Shown here: piece by piece, positions 1-7,644 of the stretch
Layout: every line of letters starts with the position of its first letter
Position numbering within the stretch: position 1 is the first letter of the stretch
NCBI GenBank assembly: GCA_905372875.1
Contig: CAJPQU010000016.1
Coordinates: forward strand, 1 to 20,085
Direction: 5' to 3'
From: an uncultured Schwartzia sp.
GTDB lineage: Bacteria; Bacillota; Negativicutes; Selenomonadales; Selenomonadaceae
Length of the DNA: 20,085 nucleotides
Position numbers and translations under genes: made by a program
The notes under the pieces: model-generated
The model's input: the letters and a program-made list of their open reading frames with translations, nothing else
What the model was told of the DNA's origin: nothing
Database searches by the model: none

Positions 1-1
1 G

Positions 2-952
2 ACGTCCGGCGTCACGCTTCATACGGATGCCTTGGTCGATACCCTTACGCCGGCGCTTTGCGCGCTCCGCCTTCCCCAGCGGGTGGCACTGGAGCCGACG
101 GTTGAGATTCCCGCCGTGACGACGGAAGATTTAGCTGACGTGGATGCGGTCTTGGGCGTTTATACCACCTACTACATTTCCGGTTCCAATCGCGGAGAAA
201 ATATTGAGATCGCCGCCGCGGCCCTCAATCATGTCCTCATTAAGAGTGGAGCTGAATTTTCCTTCAACGACACCGTGGGGCATCGCGTGGCGGCGTCGGG
301 TTATCTCACCGCGCCGGTCATTGTGGATGGGAAGATCGAGCAGGATTTTGGCGGCGGCGTCTGTCAGGTCAGCTCTACTCTGTATAACGCGATTCTCTTG
401 GCCAATCTCACGCCCACCCAGCGGGTGGCGCATTTCTATCCCTCCGGCTACGTGCCGGCAGGGCTTGACGCTACCGTGGCAGACGGACAGATCGATTTCT
501 GTTTTGAAAACCGTTTGCCCCATAACGTTTATCTTTTGGCTGACGCAGGGGAAGATACGCTGACCATCCGCGTTTTAGGCTGCGCGGCCGACGTTCCGGG
601 GGAGATTCGTCTGGAGACGGCGGTCGTCGGCCCCAATCCCACGGTGGAAAGCTATCGGGTTTATGAGAGGGACGGGGAGGAGACACGTAGGGAATTCCTC
701 TACACTGATGAATATGATATCCCGCCGCCGAAGAAGGCGCCGGCGAACGCGCCTCGCCGCGGCACGGCAATGGCCGTGGGGGACGCGTCCTCCGGGGAGG
801 AGACGGTGCCTTCTTCGGCAGCTTCACCGGCTGATGTGCCGCCGGTTGCGGACGCAGCGCCGCCTGCCCTCGCTTCGTCCCGGGACAATGCCTCGGATCC
901 GGGGGCGTCCAATTCTCCGGCGGGTTCTGCTCCGCGGCATCACGCCGCCTGA
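2..952 (+). CDS. VanW family protein, 5'-truncated by the window edge
   Basis: The reading frame is open from the first bases of the window, so this is the C-terminal part of a longer protein; the TTG at 32 is not a credible start. The visible part carries the VanW domain (roughly window residues 50-195): FSFNDTVGHR, GYLTAPVIVDGK, DFGGGVCQVSSTLYNA, YVPAGLDATV and a final DFCFEN stretch are all hallmark motifs of the family. VanW proteins are envelope-associated in Firmicutes and often have peptidoglycan-binding-like repeats before this domain; that part would lie upstream of the window. Their biochemical role is not settled, and VanW itself is an accessory gene of some vancomycin-resistance clusters, but no such cluster is visible here. 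After the domain comes a short G5-like stretch and then about 75 residues of Ala/Pro/Ser-rich low-complexity tail. The flavin reductase-like gene follows on the same strand. Confidence 0.9.
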   Translation, partial: TSGVTLHTDALVDTLTPALCALRLPQRVALEPTVEIPAVTTEDLADVDAVLGVYTTYYISGSNRGENIEIAAAALNHVLIKSGAEFSFNDTVGHRVAASGYLTAPVIVDGKIEQDFGGGVCQVSSTLYNAILLANLTPTQRVAHFYPSGYVPAGLDATVADGQIDFCFENRLPHNVYLLADAGEDTLTIRVLGCAADVPGEIRLETAVVGPNPTVESYRVYERDGEETRREFLYTDEYDIPPPKKAPANAPRRGTAMAVGDASSGEETVPSSAASPADVPPVADAAPPALASSRDNASDPGASNSPAGSAPRHHAA

Positions 953-960
953 TGCCGCGG
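932..960 (+). terminator. Hairpin spanning the vanW-family stop codon, possible terminator or attenuator
   Basis: CCGCGGCATCA (932-942) and TGATGCCGCGG (950-960) form a perfect 11-bp stem with a 7-base loop. The TGA stop codon of the upstream gene (950-952) is the first three bases of the 3' arm. A pyrimidine- and T-rich stretch follows about 8 bases later (964-979), less ideal than a U-tract directly abutting the stem, so termination would be partial at best. Confidence 0.45.
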
Positions 961-996
961 CCGCCTCTCTTTGTTTTCTATAAAAGGAGTGTTACC

Positions 997-1506
997 ATGG
1001 CTCAATTTCGTGAAATTACCCCATCGGAACTTTCCGACAATCCCTTTACTCTTATCGGGGAGGACTGGATGGCTGTCACCGCTGCTGCCAAAGGGCGCGT
1101 CAATACCATGACCGCCTCTTGGGGCGGCGTTGGCATCCTTTGGGGACTGCCCGTCGCTACCGTCTACATTCGCCCTCAGCGTTACACCAGAGAATTCATC
1201 GACCAGAGCGTCTCTTTTTCCCTCAGTGTCTTTGACGCGGCCCATCGTGCTACGCTCTCTTATTTTGGCTCCGTTTCCGGCCGGGACGCGGACAAGATCA
1301 AAGAGTCGGGGCTCACCGTGGCCTACGACGGGGAAACGCCGTACTTTTCCGAGGCCCGGCTGGTCCTCTTCTGCCGAAAGCTGTACCGGCAGGAGATGAA
1401 GCCGGAGTCTTTTGTCGATACCGCTCTCGTCCGTCAATGGTACCTGGAGCGCGATTATCATATCATGTACGTCGGCGCAGTGGAAAAGATTTTGCGCCGG
1501 GAATAG
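997..1506 (+). CDS. Flavin reductase-like FMN-binding protein
   Basis: A 169-residue protein matching the flavin reductase-like domain over almost its full length. Recognisable features are an N-terminal segment ending in MAVTAAAKGRVNTMTASWG, where family members contact FMN, then TVYIRPQRYTREFI, SVSFSLSVFD and a late YHIMYVGAVEKIL strand. Relatives are small cytosolic FMN-binding split-barrel proteins in anaerobes; most have no proven substrate and may act as flavin or electron-transfer proteins. An earlier in-frame ATG at 952 overlaps the preceding stop codon but has no ribosome binding site. The ATG at 997 sits 6 bases after AAGGAGT (984-990) and restores the usual family start, so I chose it. 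No clear promoter separates it from the vanW-family gene, so read-through past the 932-960 hairpin may express it. A strong terminator follows 17 bases after the stop. Confidence 0.85.
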   Translation: MAQFREITPSELSDNPFTLIGEDWMAVTAAAKGRVNTMTASWGGVGILWGLPVATVYIRPQRYTREFIDQSVSFSLSVFDAAHRATLSYFGSVSGRDADKIKESGLTVAYDGETPYFSEARLVLFCRKLYRQEMKPESFVDTALVRQWYLERDYHIMYVGAVEKILRRE

Positions 1507-1523
1507 AAAAGGCCGGTGAGAGG

Positions 1524-1560
1524 AAAAAGCCTGCGGACAGGGATCATCCGCAGGCTTTTT
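1524..1560. terminator. Bidirectional intrinsic terminator
   Basis: AAAAAGCCTGCGGA (1524-1537) and TCCGCAGGCTTTTT (1547-1560) are perfect inverted repeats (14 bp) around a 9-base loop, with T-runs on both strands. It ends the plus-strand flavin reductase-like gene and can also stop transcription arriving from the convergent minus-strand gene at 1714-3207. Confidence 0.9.
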
Positions 1561-1713
1561 GTATGACGAAGCAGCAATGGTTCGGCAGGGAGAAGAGGCG
1601 GCAGTCTAAAGGAAGCGCTCTTCAAACCGCGGGATTTGTTGCCTAAAGAACTCTTTTCCCGCATGCCGCCGCGAAGAAGAGCGCGGATTCGTGCCGCTGG
1701 AGAAGGCTTTTCC

Positions 1714-3207
1714 TTAGGCAACGGGGTGGGGCGGCTGTGTTCCCCCGGTCTCCGCCTTTTCCTCGAAGGCTTGCAAGGCGTCGGTAAAATCCTGGACCAA
1801 TTCCACCGTGCCAAGGTAAGCCCCGGTCTCATCCCGAACGGCCAAATAGCGGACGCCCACCGGTTTCCCTTTAATGTAGCGGTAAACGTCCATGTGGTCG
1901 CGTTGTCCCGCTTTGAAGTCGGCGATGAGCTGCTCGACGACGGGAAGAACGTTGGCGGGATGGCAGTTGCGGACGTTGCTGTTAAGGGCCAGCCGGGGGC
2001 GGGCGAAGACTTGTCCCGGATTGGAGAAAAAGCGCTGCTTGTCGTCCTTATCGATGAAGGTGATATCAATGGGAAGGAGAGCCAAGATAGCGGCGAGTTC
2101 TGCAAAACTCATCGTGCCGGTAGGGAGGCGCACCTTGCCCTCGGCTATGACAGCGCGGTCCTTCGCCTCCTCCGCTGCGATCCAGGCGTCTCCTTCCGGC
2201 CAGGCGGGCGCTTCGGCTCCAAAGGCGAGCCCCATATCCGGCATATCCCGGTAGACCATGTACCAGTCGGTTTCGTTAAAGAAGCGGAGTGTCAAGGGGA
2301 AGAGGATTTTTTCTTCCTTGTAGATCATATCCTGAATGCGTTGAAGGAAGGCAGCGATCCGTTCCTCCTGGCCGGCGAGGCCACGGGGAAGTTCCTGCTC
2401 CAGGGCCCGCAGCTCCCCTTTGATCTCGTCGTCTACGCCCCACATGACGCCGGAGGGGCCTGTCACCTCATAGCGGTAAAGGACGGTCATGAGGAGGGTT
2501 TCCTTCTTGCCGTAGTGGGGGTAAAGGCCGTTCAGCGCGCGGAGCACCGCCAGGAGTGCCGGGGCATCGTGCTTTTGGAGCGCCGTTTCCGCTTCGGTCA
2601 GGATGCGAAGCAGCCCTTCGTTCTCCGCGAGGAGAACCCGCAGGGGATGGCCCGGGGCAAGAGCCGCTGCCGCCGAAGGCTCGTTTGCCTGCGGGGTGCA
2701 GCCCCTGCCGCCGGGGGAAGCGCTTTCGGGAGAGGGGCCGATGTGCCCGTGGAAGAGGGCGGAATGAACGTCGCAGAGGCGCTGCACTTCGTGCAGCGGC
2801 GTGCCCTCTTGGATGAGTTTTTGCTCGGCAGCGGCGATTTCTTCGGCGGAAACGCTGGCGAAATCCCGCACGAAATCTTCCCGCACCGACGCTAACGATT
2901 CTCCGGCGGAAAGACGGCGCAAGAGGTTTCGCAGCGCTTCCTCCCGTCCCGCGGCGGCGGACTCTTCGGCGGCAGGGGCTTCTTCTTTGATGGAGAAGCC
3001 CCGCGCCTTGAGCCCGGCGAGGACCGTTTCCAAGGGAATCCCTTTCACTGCGGCTCCTTTCGGCAGTGTCATGACCCGGCCCATGACCTCTAACGCGATG
3101 GGGTTTAAAATCTCTTTGAAGCCGATTTCAGCCATCGCCTGCTGAAATTCGGGAAATTCCTTCACCAATTCCGCCACCGTCTTTTTCAGATCTAAAACTT
3201 TTTCCAT
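1714..3207 (-). CDS. DUF1858-DUF438-hemerythrin-PAS protein
   Basis: A 497-residue soluble protein with four modules. Residues 1-70 fit DUF1858 (starting LDLKKTVAELVKEFPEF). Residues about 88-156 fit DUF438, ending in the DVHSALFHGHI motif. Residues about 186-315 fit a hemerythrin-like HHE bundle (GHPLRVLLAENE, HYGKKETLL, GVMWGVDDEIK, YKEEKILFPL). Residues about 368-483 fit a PAS domain with the NCHPANVLPVVEQLIADFKAG motif typical of this family. HHE bundles can bind a di-iron centre and PAS domains bind cofactors or signals, so a redox, oxygen or nitric-oxide sensing or repair role is plausible but unproven. The frame extends upstream to 3405, but the ATG at 3207 has AGGAGT 7 bases before it and starts exactly at the DUF1858 domain. 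It is a single-gene unit with its own extended -10 promoter. No membrane segment or output domain (kinase, HTH) is present. Confidence 0.88.
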   Translation of the reverse strand: MEKVLDLKKTVAELVKEFPEFQQAMAEIGFKEILNPIALEVMGRVMTLPKGAAVKGIPLETVLAGLKARGFSIKEEAPAAEESAAAGREEALRNLLRRLSAGESLASVREDFVRDFASVSAEEIAAAEQKLIQEGTPLHEVQRLCDVHSALFHGHIGPSPESASPGGRGCTPQANEPSAAAALAPGHPLRVLLAENEGLLRILTEAETALQKHDAPALLAVLRALNGLYPHYGKKETLLMTVLYRYEVTGPSGVMWGVDDEIKGELRALEQELPRGLAGQEERIAAFLQRIQDMIYKEEKILFPLTLRFFNETDWYMVYRDMPDMGLAFGAEAPAWPEGDAWIAAEEAKDRAVIAEGKVRLPTGTMSFAELAAILALLPIDITFIDKDDKQRFFSNPGQVFARPRLALNSNVRNCHPANVLPVVEQLIADFKAGQRDHMDVYRYIKGKPVGVRYLAVRDETGAYLGTVELVQDFTDALQAFEEKAETGGTQPPHPVA

Positions 3208-3265
3208 GTCATTGACTCCTATCTGTATCCTCTTTCTGAAATTCGCTCCTGTCTTCACTTCGCCT

Positions 3266-3274
3266 ATTATAACA
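3266..3274 (-). promoter_or_regulatory. Extended -10 promoter of the DUF438 gene
   Basis: On the minus strand the sequence reads TGTTATAAT, a consensus TATAAT (3266-3271) with the upstream TGn extension. No good -35 box lies 16-18 bases upstream, as expected for an extended -10 promoter. It lies about 59 bases before the start codon at 3207. Confidence 0.6.
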
Positions 3275-3342
3275 GAAAATAAAAGTGGGGGGATGTTGCA
3301 TTTGCTACGAAAAGAAAGGACGCGAAGGAAGAAAAAGGGCAT

Positions 3343-3388
3343 AAAAACGCCCCTGAAACTGCCGAAACGGCGCTTCAGGGGCGTTTTT
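3343..3388. terminator. Terminator downstream of the chemoreceptor gene
   Basis: AAAAACGCCCCTGAA (3343-3357) pairs perfectly with TTCAGGGGCGTTTTT (3374-3388), a 15-bp stem. The loop itself holds a small GCCG-AAA-CGGC hairpin (3361-3371). T-runs occur on both strands; it lies 22 bases after the stop of the minus-strand chemoreceptor gene and insulates it from the DUF438 gene promoter. Confidence 0.9.
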
Positions 3389-3409
3389 GACTTGCGGTGA
3401 TGCACGATT

Positions 3410-5125
3410 TTACTGCTGGAAGGAGGTCACCAATTTTTTCAGGCGTTCCGTGCCTTCCTTGAAGGTCTGGACCTTTTCCAAAATATCGCTGTATTTGGCG
3501 GCCATTTCGACGATGCCTTCGGCAATCTTGGTATTGCCTACGGCGCCTTCATGGGTAGCTTTCCCGATCTCGCTCATGGACTGATTCATGTTCTGAACGG
3601 ACAGGAGAATGCGTTCCGATACGGCGGCGCTGTCGCTGGAGGCCTTGTGGAAGTAAGAAGCGTCATCTTTGTACTGGACGGCAGTCTTGTCCATCTGGGC
3701 GTAATCCTTGCTGATGTCTTCGTCGATAAATTTCAACAGGCCGAAGGCGCCTTGAGAGAGGTCCTGCATGGCGGTGGTCACCTGGCCGGTAAGGGTTTTG
3801 ATCTGTTCGGCGGTGCGCTGGGATTGTTCGGCCAGCTTCCCGACTTCCCCGGCGACGACGGCGAAGCCGCGGCCGTGATCCCCGGCGCGGGCCGCTTCGA
3901 TGCTGGCATTTAGCGCTAAGAGGTTCGTCTGCTCGGCGATGCCGGTGATGGCTTCCGTGAGCTGGGTGATCTCTTCCACGACTTTAGCCGATTCGATGGC
4001 CGATTCCAAGGAGGTCTTTGTATTGCCGTAGACCCGATCCGAGGCCGCTTTTGCCTGTTCCATGGAGGCTTTGAGGGAGACGGCGCGGTCGGCGATTTCC
4101 TGCGTATAGCGCTCGCTCTTTTTCGATTCTTCCACGGTGCTTTGGATCTCGTCGCTCAGGTGGGCGCTGAGTTCCTGCATGTTGGAGGTGGACGCCGCGG
4201 TCTCTTCCATCCCGGCCGACATTTCCTCGGTGACGGCGGACATGTCCTGGGTGGCGTTGTTGAGCTCCTTAATCATTCCTTCCAATTCGCCTACCATGGC
4301 ATTGGTGGTTTCCGCTTCTTGATACACCTGCTTCATAAAGCCCTGCATTTTCATCAGCGCCCGCACCACGATACCGATCTCGTCCTGCCGCTGAGCCAAG
4401 GATTTGGGGATCTCCTGATTGAGCTTGCCTGCCGCTACGGCGTTCAAATGGCCGATGGAGGTATTGAGAGGAGCGGAGATGTTCTCGGCGATGAGCCGCG
4501 ACATGAGAATGCCGAGGGCCAGGCCGATGAGGATGATGACCAGGAAAATTTTAATGGTTCGGTCAAATTGCCGATTGTTGGCCTCAAAGAGCTGTTTGCC
4601 CTGAAAGACGTTGTCCGGCGTCAGGACCGCCATGTTGCCGCTGATGGCCGTCAGCGAGGACAGATTTTCGAAGATGGCGGCTTTGTCCGCCGCCGTCGTG
4701 CCCATGGTGTCTACAGCCTTGACTTTTTCCTTGGCGGTGTCTAAATTCTTTTCCAGTTCACCGATGACACCCTGGGCCCGTTCGCTGGTATCGATCTTCT
4801 TCAGCTCTTCCATGTCGTGACGGATGTTCTCTAAATTGCCCAGGATATCGTCTAAGAGGAGTTTACGATTCTCCTGCGTAAAATTCTGCTGGAGAATGTA
4901 GGACACGTTGACGCTGATGCTCCGCAGGCGGTTGTTGGCGTCGTTTAAGTACTGCGTCGTCATCAGGTTGTGGGAGTACATGTCGTCCAGGGATTCCTTG
5001 CTACGATAGATGGAAAAGACGCCGATGGCGGCGATGAGAAGGATGATCACCAGGAGAAAGGTAGAGAGAATGGAGATTTTTGTTCGTACTCGGTAATCTT
5101 TTAACGTATCGTTGATGTTGATCAT
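3410..5125 (-). CDS. Methyl-accepting chemotaxis protein
   Basis: A 571-residue chemoreceptor with standard topology. Transmembrane helix 1 is at residues 16-38, a four-helix-type periplasmic domain spans about 39-190, helix 2 is at 191-212, HAMP at about 210-262, and a long cytoplasmic signalling coiled coil follows. The conserved hairpin tip is at about 397-436 (IAEQTNLLALNASIEAARAG, then GRGFAVVAGEVGKLAEQSQ), where receptors contact CheA and CheW. The tip has GEVGKLAEQ where many receptors have DEVRKLAER. There is no C-terminal CheR/CheB-tethering pentapeptide; the protein ends KKLVTSFQQ. The start is 15 bases after the stop of a sugar-type binding lipoprotein, so the two are almost certainly cotranscribed and the binding protein is the likely ligand-presenting partner. 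The ribosome binding site is an imperfect G-run. No che or flagellar genes are in the window. Confidence 0.95.
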   Translation of the reverse strand: MININDTLKDYRVRTKISILSTFLLVIILLIAAIGVFSIYRSKESLDDMYSHNLMTTQYLNDANNRLRSISVNVSYILQQNFTQENRKLLLDDILGNLENIRHDMEELKKIDTSERAQGVIGELEKNLDTAKEKVKAVDTMGTTAADKAAIFENLSSLTAISGNMAVLTPDNVFQGKQLFEANNRQFDRTIKIFLVIILIGLALGILMSRLIAENISAPLNTSIGHLNAVAAGKLNQEIPKSLAQRQDEIGIVVRALMKMQGFMKQVYQEAETTNAMVGELEGMIKELNNATQDMSAVTEEMSAGMEETAASTSNMQELSAHLSDEIQSTVEESKKSERYTQEIADRAVSLKASMEQAKAASDRVYGNTKTSLESAIESAKVVEEITQLTEAITGIAEQTNLLALNASIEAARAGDHGRGFAVVAGEVGKLAEQSQRTAEQIKTLTGQVTTAMQDLSQGAFGLLKFIDEDISKDYAQMDKTAVQYKDDASYFHKASSDSAAVSERILLSVQNMNQSMSEIGKATHEGAVGNTKIAEGIVEMAAKYSDILEKVQTFKEGTERLKKLVTSFQQ

Positions 5126-5140
5126 GTTCCGACGCCCCCC

Positions 5141-6073
5141 TTATTTCGCAAACTGGGCAATATTGGCCCGAGTGATGGAGGTGAACGGAATGGAGAGGCC
5201 TTCCGTGGGCGGATTGCCCTTGAGGAAGCCCTGCACCAGTGTGACGGCGCCCTCCCCCTGCCCCTTGGCGTCCTGCTTGATGGTCTGAGCCATATCGCCG
5301 CTTTGGACGGCTTTTAAGCCAGCGTCGGTAGCGTCCACACCGGAAACGAGGCAGCCCTGGAGCCGTCCCGCTGCTTTCAAAGCCTGGATAGCGCCGAGGG
5401 CCATATTATCGTTCCCGGCGATGACGCCGTCAATCTTCGGAAACATCTGCATCCAGAGGGTCAGCGCCTTGAGCCCTTCGGTCTTGCTCCATCCGCCGTC
5501 TACGGAGGCTAAAAGCTTCACATCGGGGCGCTTGTCGAGACAGGCGGCCTTGAAGCCCTCCCAACGTTTGACGGCGCCGCTCTGGCTGCTCTCCCCCATC
5601 AGATAGACGATCCTGGCGTCCCGAGGGAGATTCTGAGCCATGAACTCGCCCTGCATCCGGCCCGCCTCCCGATCGTCGGACATGGCGCCGAAAACTGTCG
5701 GATCCTTGAGGTCACGGTTCAAAATGACCACAGGAATCCCTTTTTCCTTAGCCTTCTGCACCGAGGGGACGATGCTCGTCCCGTCTACCGCTAAGAGGAC
5801 GATGGCACTGACGTTGTCGGACACCGCCTGATTGATCTGGTCGATCTGAAGATTGCCGTCGTCCTTGGCGTCGAGGTACGTCACGTCGAGCCCTTCGGCC
5901 TGCGCCTTTGCGGTGAAGGCGGCTTTGATCTGTCCGCAGAAGGTGTCGTCATCGTTGTAATTGGCGTAGATGACCTTTCCCGATCCTCCGTGCCCCAGTA
6001 GGCTGCAGCCGCTCAAGACTCCGCATATCATGAGGATAAGACAGAGTACCCCGAATTTCTTGGATATTTCCAC
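5141..6073 (-). CDS. Sugar-type periplasmic binding lipoprotein (RbsB/MglB-like)
   Basis: A 310-residue protein of the periplasmic binding protein family that includes ribose- and galactose-binding proteins. Residues 1-22 form a lipoprotein signal peptide with lipobox LSGC (Cys23). The mature part shows family motifs: VIYANYNDDDTFCGQIKAAF, INQAVSDNVSAIVLLAVDGT, GIPVVILNRDL, the hinge region VYLMGESSQSGAVKRWEGFK, IDGVIAGNDNMALGAIQALK and VSGVDATDAGL. The exact ligand cannot be read from sequence. The start is GTG at 6073 with AGGAGT 8 bases upstream. It is followed directly by a chemoreceptor gene and not by ABC transporter ATPase or permease genes, which suggests a sensing role and not uptake, although it could also serve a transporter encoded elsewhere. 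A promoter with an overlapping perfect inverted repeat lies upstream. Confidence 0.9.
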   Translation of the reverse strand: MEISKKFGVLCLILMICGVLSGCSLLGHGGSGKVIYANYNDDDTFCGQIKAAFTAKAQAEGLDVTYLDAKDDGNLQIDQINQAVSDNVSAIVLLAVDGTSIVPSVQKAKEKGIPVVILNRDLKDPTVFGAMSDDREAGRMQGEFMAQNLPRDARIVYLMGESSQSGAVKRWEGFKAACLDKRPDVKLLASVDGGWSKTEGLKALTLWMQMFPKIDGVIAGNDNMALGAIQALKAAGRLQGCLVSGVDATDAGLKAVQSGDMAQTIKQDAKGQGEGAVTLVQGFLKGNPPTEGLSIPFTSITRANIAQFAK

Positions 6074-6123
6074 CCAAGGTCACTCCTTTCGTATCGGCCA
6101 ATGTAAATTTATTGACCCTTCTA

Positions 6124-6152
6124 TATATACTATATAATTCTATTCTAATCAA
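6124..6152 (-). promoter_or_regulatory. Promoter of the binding protein-chemoreceptor operon
   Basis: On the minus strand TTGATT (6147-6152) and TATATA (6124-6129) are separated by 17 bases. The region is far more AT-rich than its surroundings. The leader to the GTG start at 6073 would be about 45 bases. The -35 box is inside one arm of the inverted repeat 6147-6189. Confidence 0.55.
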
Positions 6153-6189
6153 GGGATTCCTTCTTTCAGATAAATAAAATCCCTTGATT
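6147..6189. repeat. Perfect 12-bp inverted repeat, candidate operator or weak terminator
   Basis: AATCAAGGGATT (6147-6158) is repeated inverted as AATCCCTTGATT (6178-6189) with a 19-base spacer. One arm contains the predicted -35 box of the binding protein gene, which suits a repressor operator. It could instead be the terminator of the zinc-ribbon gene that ends at 6275, but no U-tract follows on the minus strand. Confidence 0.6.
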
Positions 6190-6274
6190 TTATGAGGATG
6201 GGGTAGGAACGGGACCAAGGTGTGGGGGCAGGAGAATTTCCGGGAAAATATCGAGGGTGTCCTTTCTTTGCTTT

Positions 6275-7561
6275 TTAGAACCCGAATTTGGCAAAGAGGT
6301 TTCGAAGGCCCTTCTTTTCTACCGCATCATCCAGGGGGACGACATGGTGCAGGAAAGGGGATTTCACGTACTTGACGGGTACGGGTGGCGTACGGACGGT
6401 ATGTTCCTTCGACATCGCCTTGGGATGGGACGGCGTCAGCGTCTCGTAACGCTCCTCTTTTTCGTATTGATAAAAGAGGGCAGCAGCTTTCCCCGTCTGC
6501 CCGTTCACTGCGATGCGCACCTGTCGGCTCTTTTCGCCGTCCTCCGGCCGTCGATCCAGATAATACACAGGCAGCAGGAAGTAAGCGCTTTGATGTTTTC
6601 GGAAATCGCGGCCCCAGAGCGTGACGGACGCCTCTTTCAGTCCGAAGGAAGCCTTGAGATCAGCTGGGAGACGCTCTGCGAGGAGATTGTCGATCACGTC
6701 CGAACGCGACGCATTATTGGCCGCGGCGGCCAGGCGAAAGACCCCTTCGGCAAAAGCGGGATCGAAGGGAACCACCGCGCCGAAATCCCACGGATCCAGA
6801 CGATCCAAGAGATGGATGTCGTAGAGGGTCGTATCGGGACACGCCCAGTTGAGGATTTCTTCGTAGGCCTGAAAGCTGCCTAGATTGCTCGCTACGGAAA
6901 GTTTGACGCGCAGGTCCGCCAGTGAAAAAGGAATATAGACGGCGGTCATATCGTCGCGGATCCTTCTTTCCATGTCCTGATTGGCGAATTCTTGGGGAAA
7001 TTGATGGACGATGGCGCGGGCGGCGTTTTGCGCCTGTTCCTTCGTGAGGACGAAGGGGATGGCCTTGCCCGGTACATTTTCCGCGCCGACGCCCATGACG
7101 AATTGTTTGCGGTAGGCCCCGGGCTGAAGAACTTCCTCCGCGCCGTATTTATTCCCGCAGTGGTCGCAGACAAAGAGGTTCTGCGTCGATTCACCGGCGA
7201 CCTCGCCGCCGCAGATGGGGCAGTCGAACAGAATCTCCATCACGCCGGCCAAGGCCTTCGTGGTGGTGGGATCCCAGAGGGCTAATTTCTCGGCGACGCT
7301 GTGGAGCCGATAGGTTTGGCTCAGTACCCGCTCGTCGTGGGGATCCATCGCGCTCATGACCTCCACATGGCCCAATTTCAGCAGCCCTTCGATTCGTTCC
7401 ACCGGCTGATGGCGAAAGGTGATGGGGGATTCCCGGTAGAAATTTTCCTCCGTCCACGGGACGCTGCTGCCGCAGAAAGGGCAAAGGTAGCTGGCGGTTT
7501 TCTGATCGGCGTACATGGCGCCGTTACAGTTTTGACATTGGATGACCAGCACTGTTCCCAT
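6275..7561 (-). CDS. Double zinc-ribbon protein of unknown function
   Basis: A 428-residue protein with two treble-clef or TFIIB-type zinc ribbons. The first uses Cys9, Cys12, Cys27 and Cys30 (QCQNCNG and LCPFCGSS). The second uses Cys114, Cys117, Cys132 and Cys135 (DCPICGG and VCDHCGNKYG). The remaining 290 residues have no motif I recognise and no membrane helix; they look like a folded alpha/beta domain with a basic, Pro-containing C-terminus. Similar proteins in Firmicutes are sometimes named TFIIB-type zinc ribbon protein or misnamed primosomal protein N'; their function is unknown. The frame stays open to 7663, but the ATG at 7561 has AAAGGAG about 9 bases before it and starts just ahead of the first ribbon. 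It is the last gene of a five-gene minus-strand group, 83 bases after the Tim44-like gene. Confidence 0.75.
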   Translation of the reverse strand: MGTVLVIQCQNCNGAMYADQKTASYLCPFCGSSVPWTEENFYRESPITFRHQPVERIEGLLKLGHVEVMSAMDPHDERVLSQTYRLHSVAEKLALWDPTTTKALAGVMEILFDCPICGGEVAGESTQNLFVCDHCGNKYGAEEVLQPGAYRKQFVMGVGAENVPGKAIPFVLTKEQAQNAARAIVHQFPQEFANQDMERRIRDDMTAVYIPFSLADLRVKLSVASNLGSFQAYEEILNWACPDTTLYDIHLLDRLDPWDFGAVVPFDPAFAEGVFRLAAAANNASRSDVIDNLLAERLPADLKASFGLKEASVTLWGRDFRKHQSAYFLLPVYYLDRRPEDGEKSRQVRIAVNGQTGKAAALFYQYEKEERYETLTPSHPKAMSKEHTVRTPPVPVKYVKSPFLHHVVPLDDAVEKKGLRNLFAKFGF

Positions 7562-7644
7562 GATGCATAACTCCTTTCGGCTGGGCATGAAGGCCAGTCC
7601 GTTTCTTAAAACAGGCTGTTCCTTCGGCTTGTCACATTGGTGCT

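Noticed and set aside
979..984. TATAAA before the flavin reductase-like gene as a -10 box
   Set aside because: It is directly against the ribosome binding site, so transcription would start after the Shine-Dalgarno sequence.
1636..2895. A 419-codon plus-strand open frame opposite the DUF438 gene
   Set aside because: It lies wholly antisense to a gene with four recognisable domains, has no recognisable motif of its own, and reflects the GC-rich codon pattern of the real gene.
4142..4744. A 200-codon plus-strand open frame opposite the chemoreceptor gene
   Set aside because: Its Gly- and His-rich translation is typical of an antisense shadow, and the opposite strand encodes a complete receptor.
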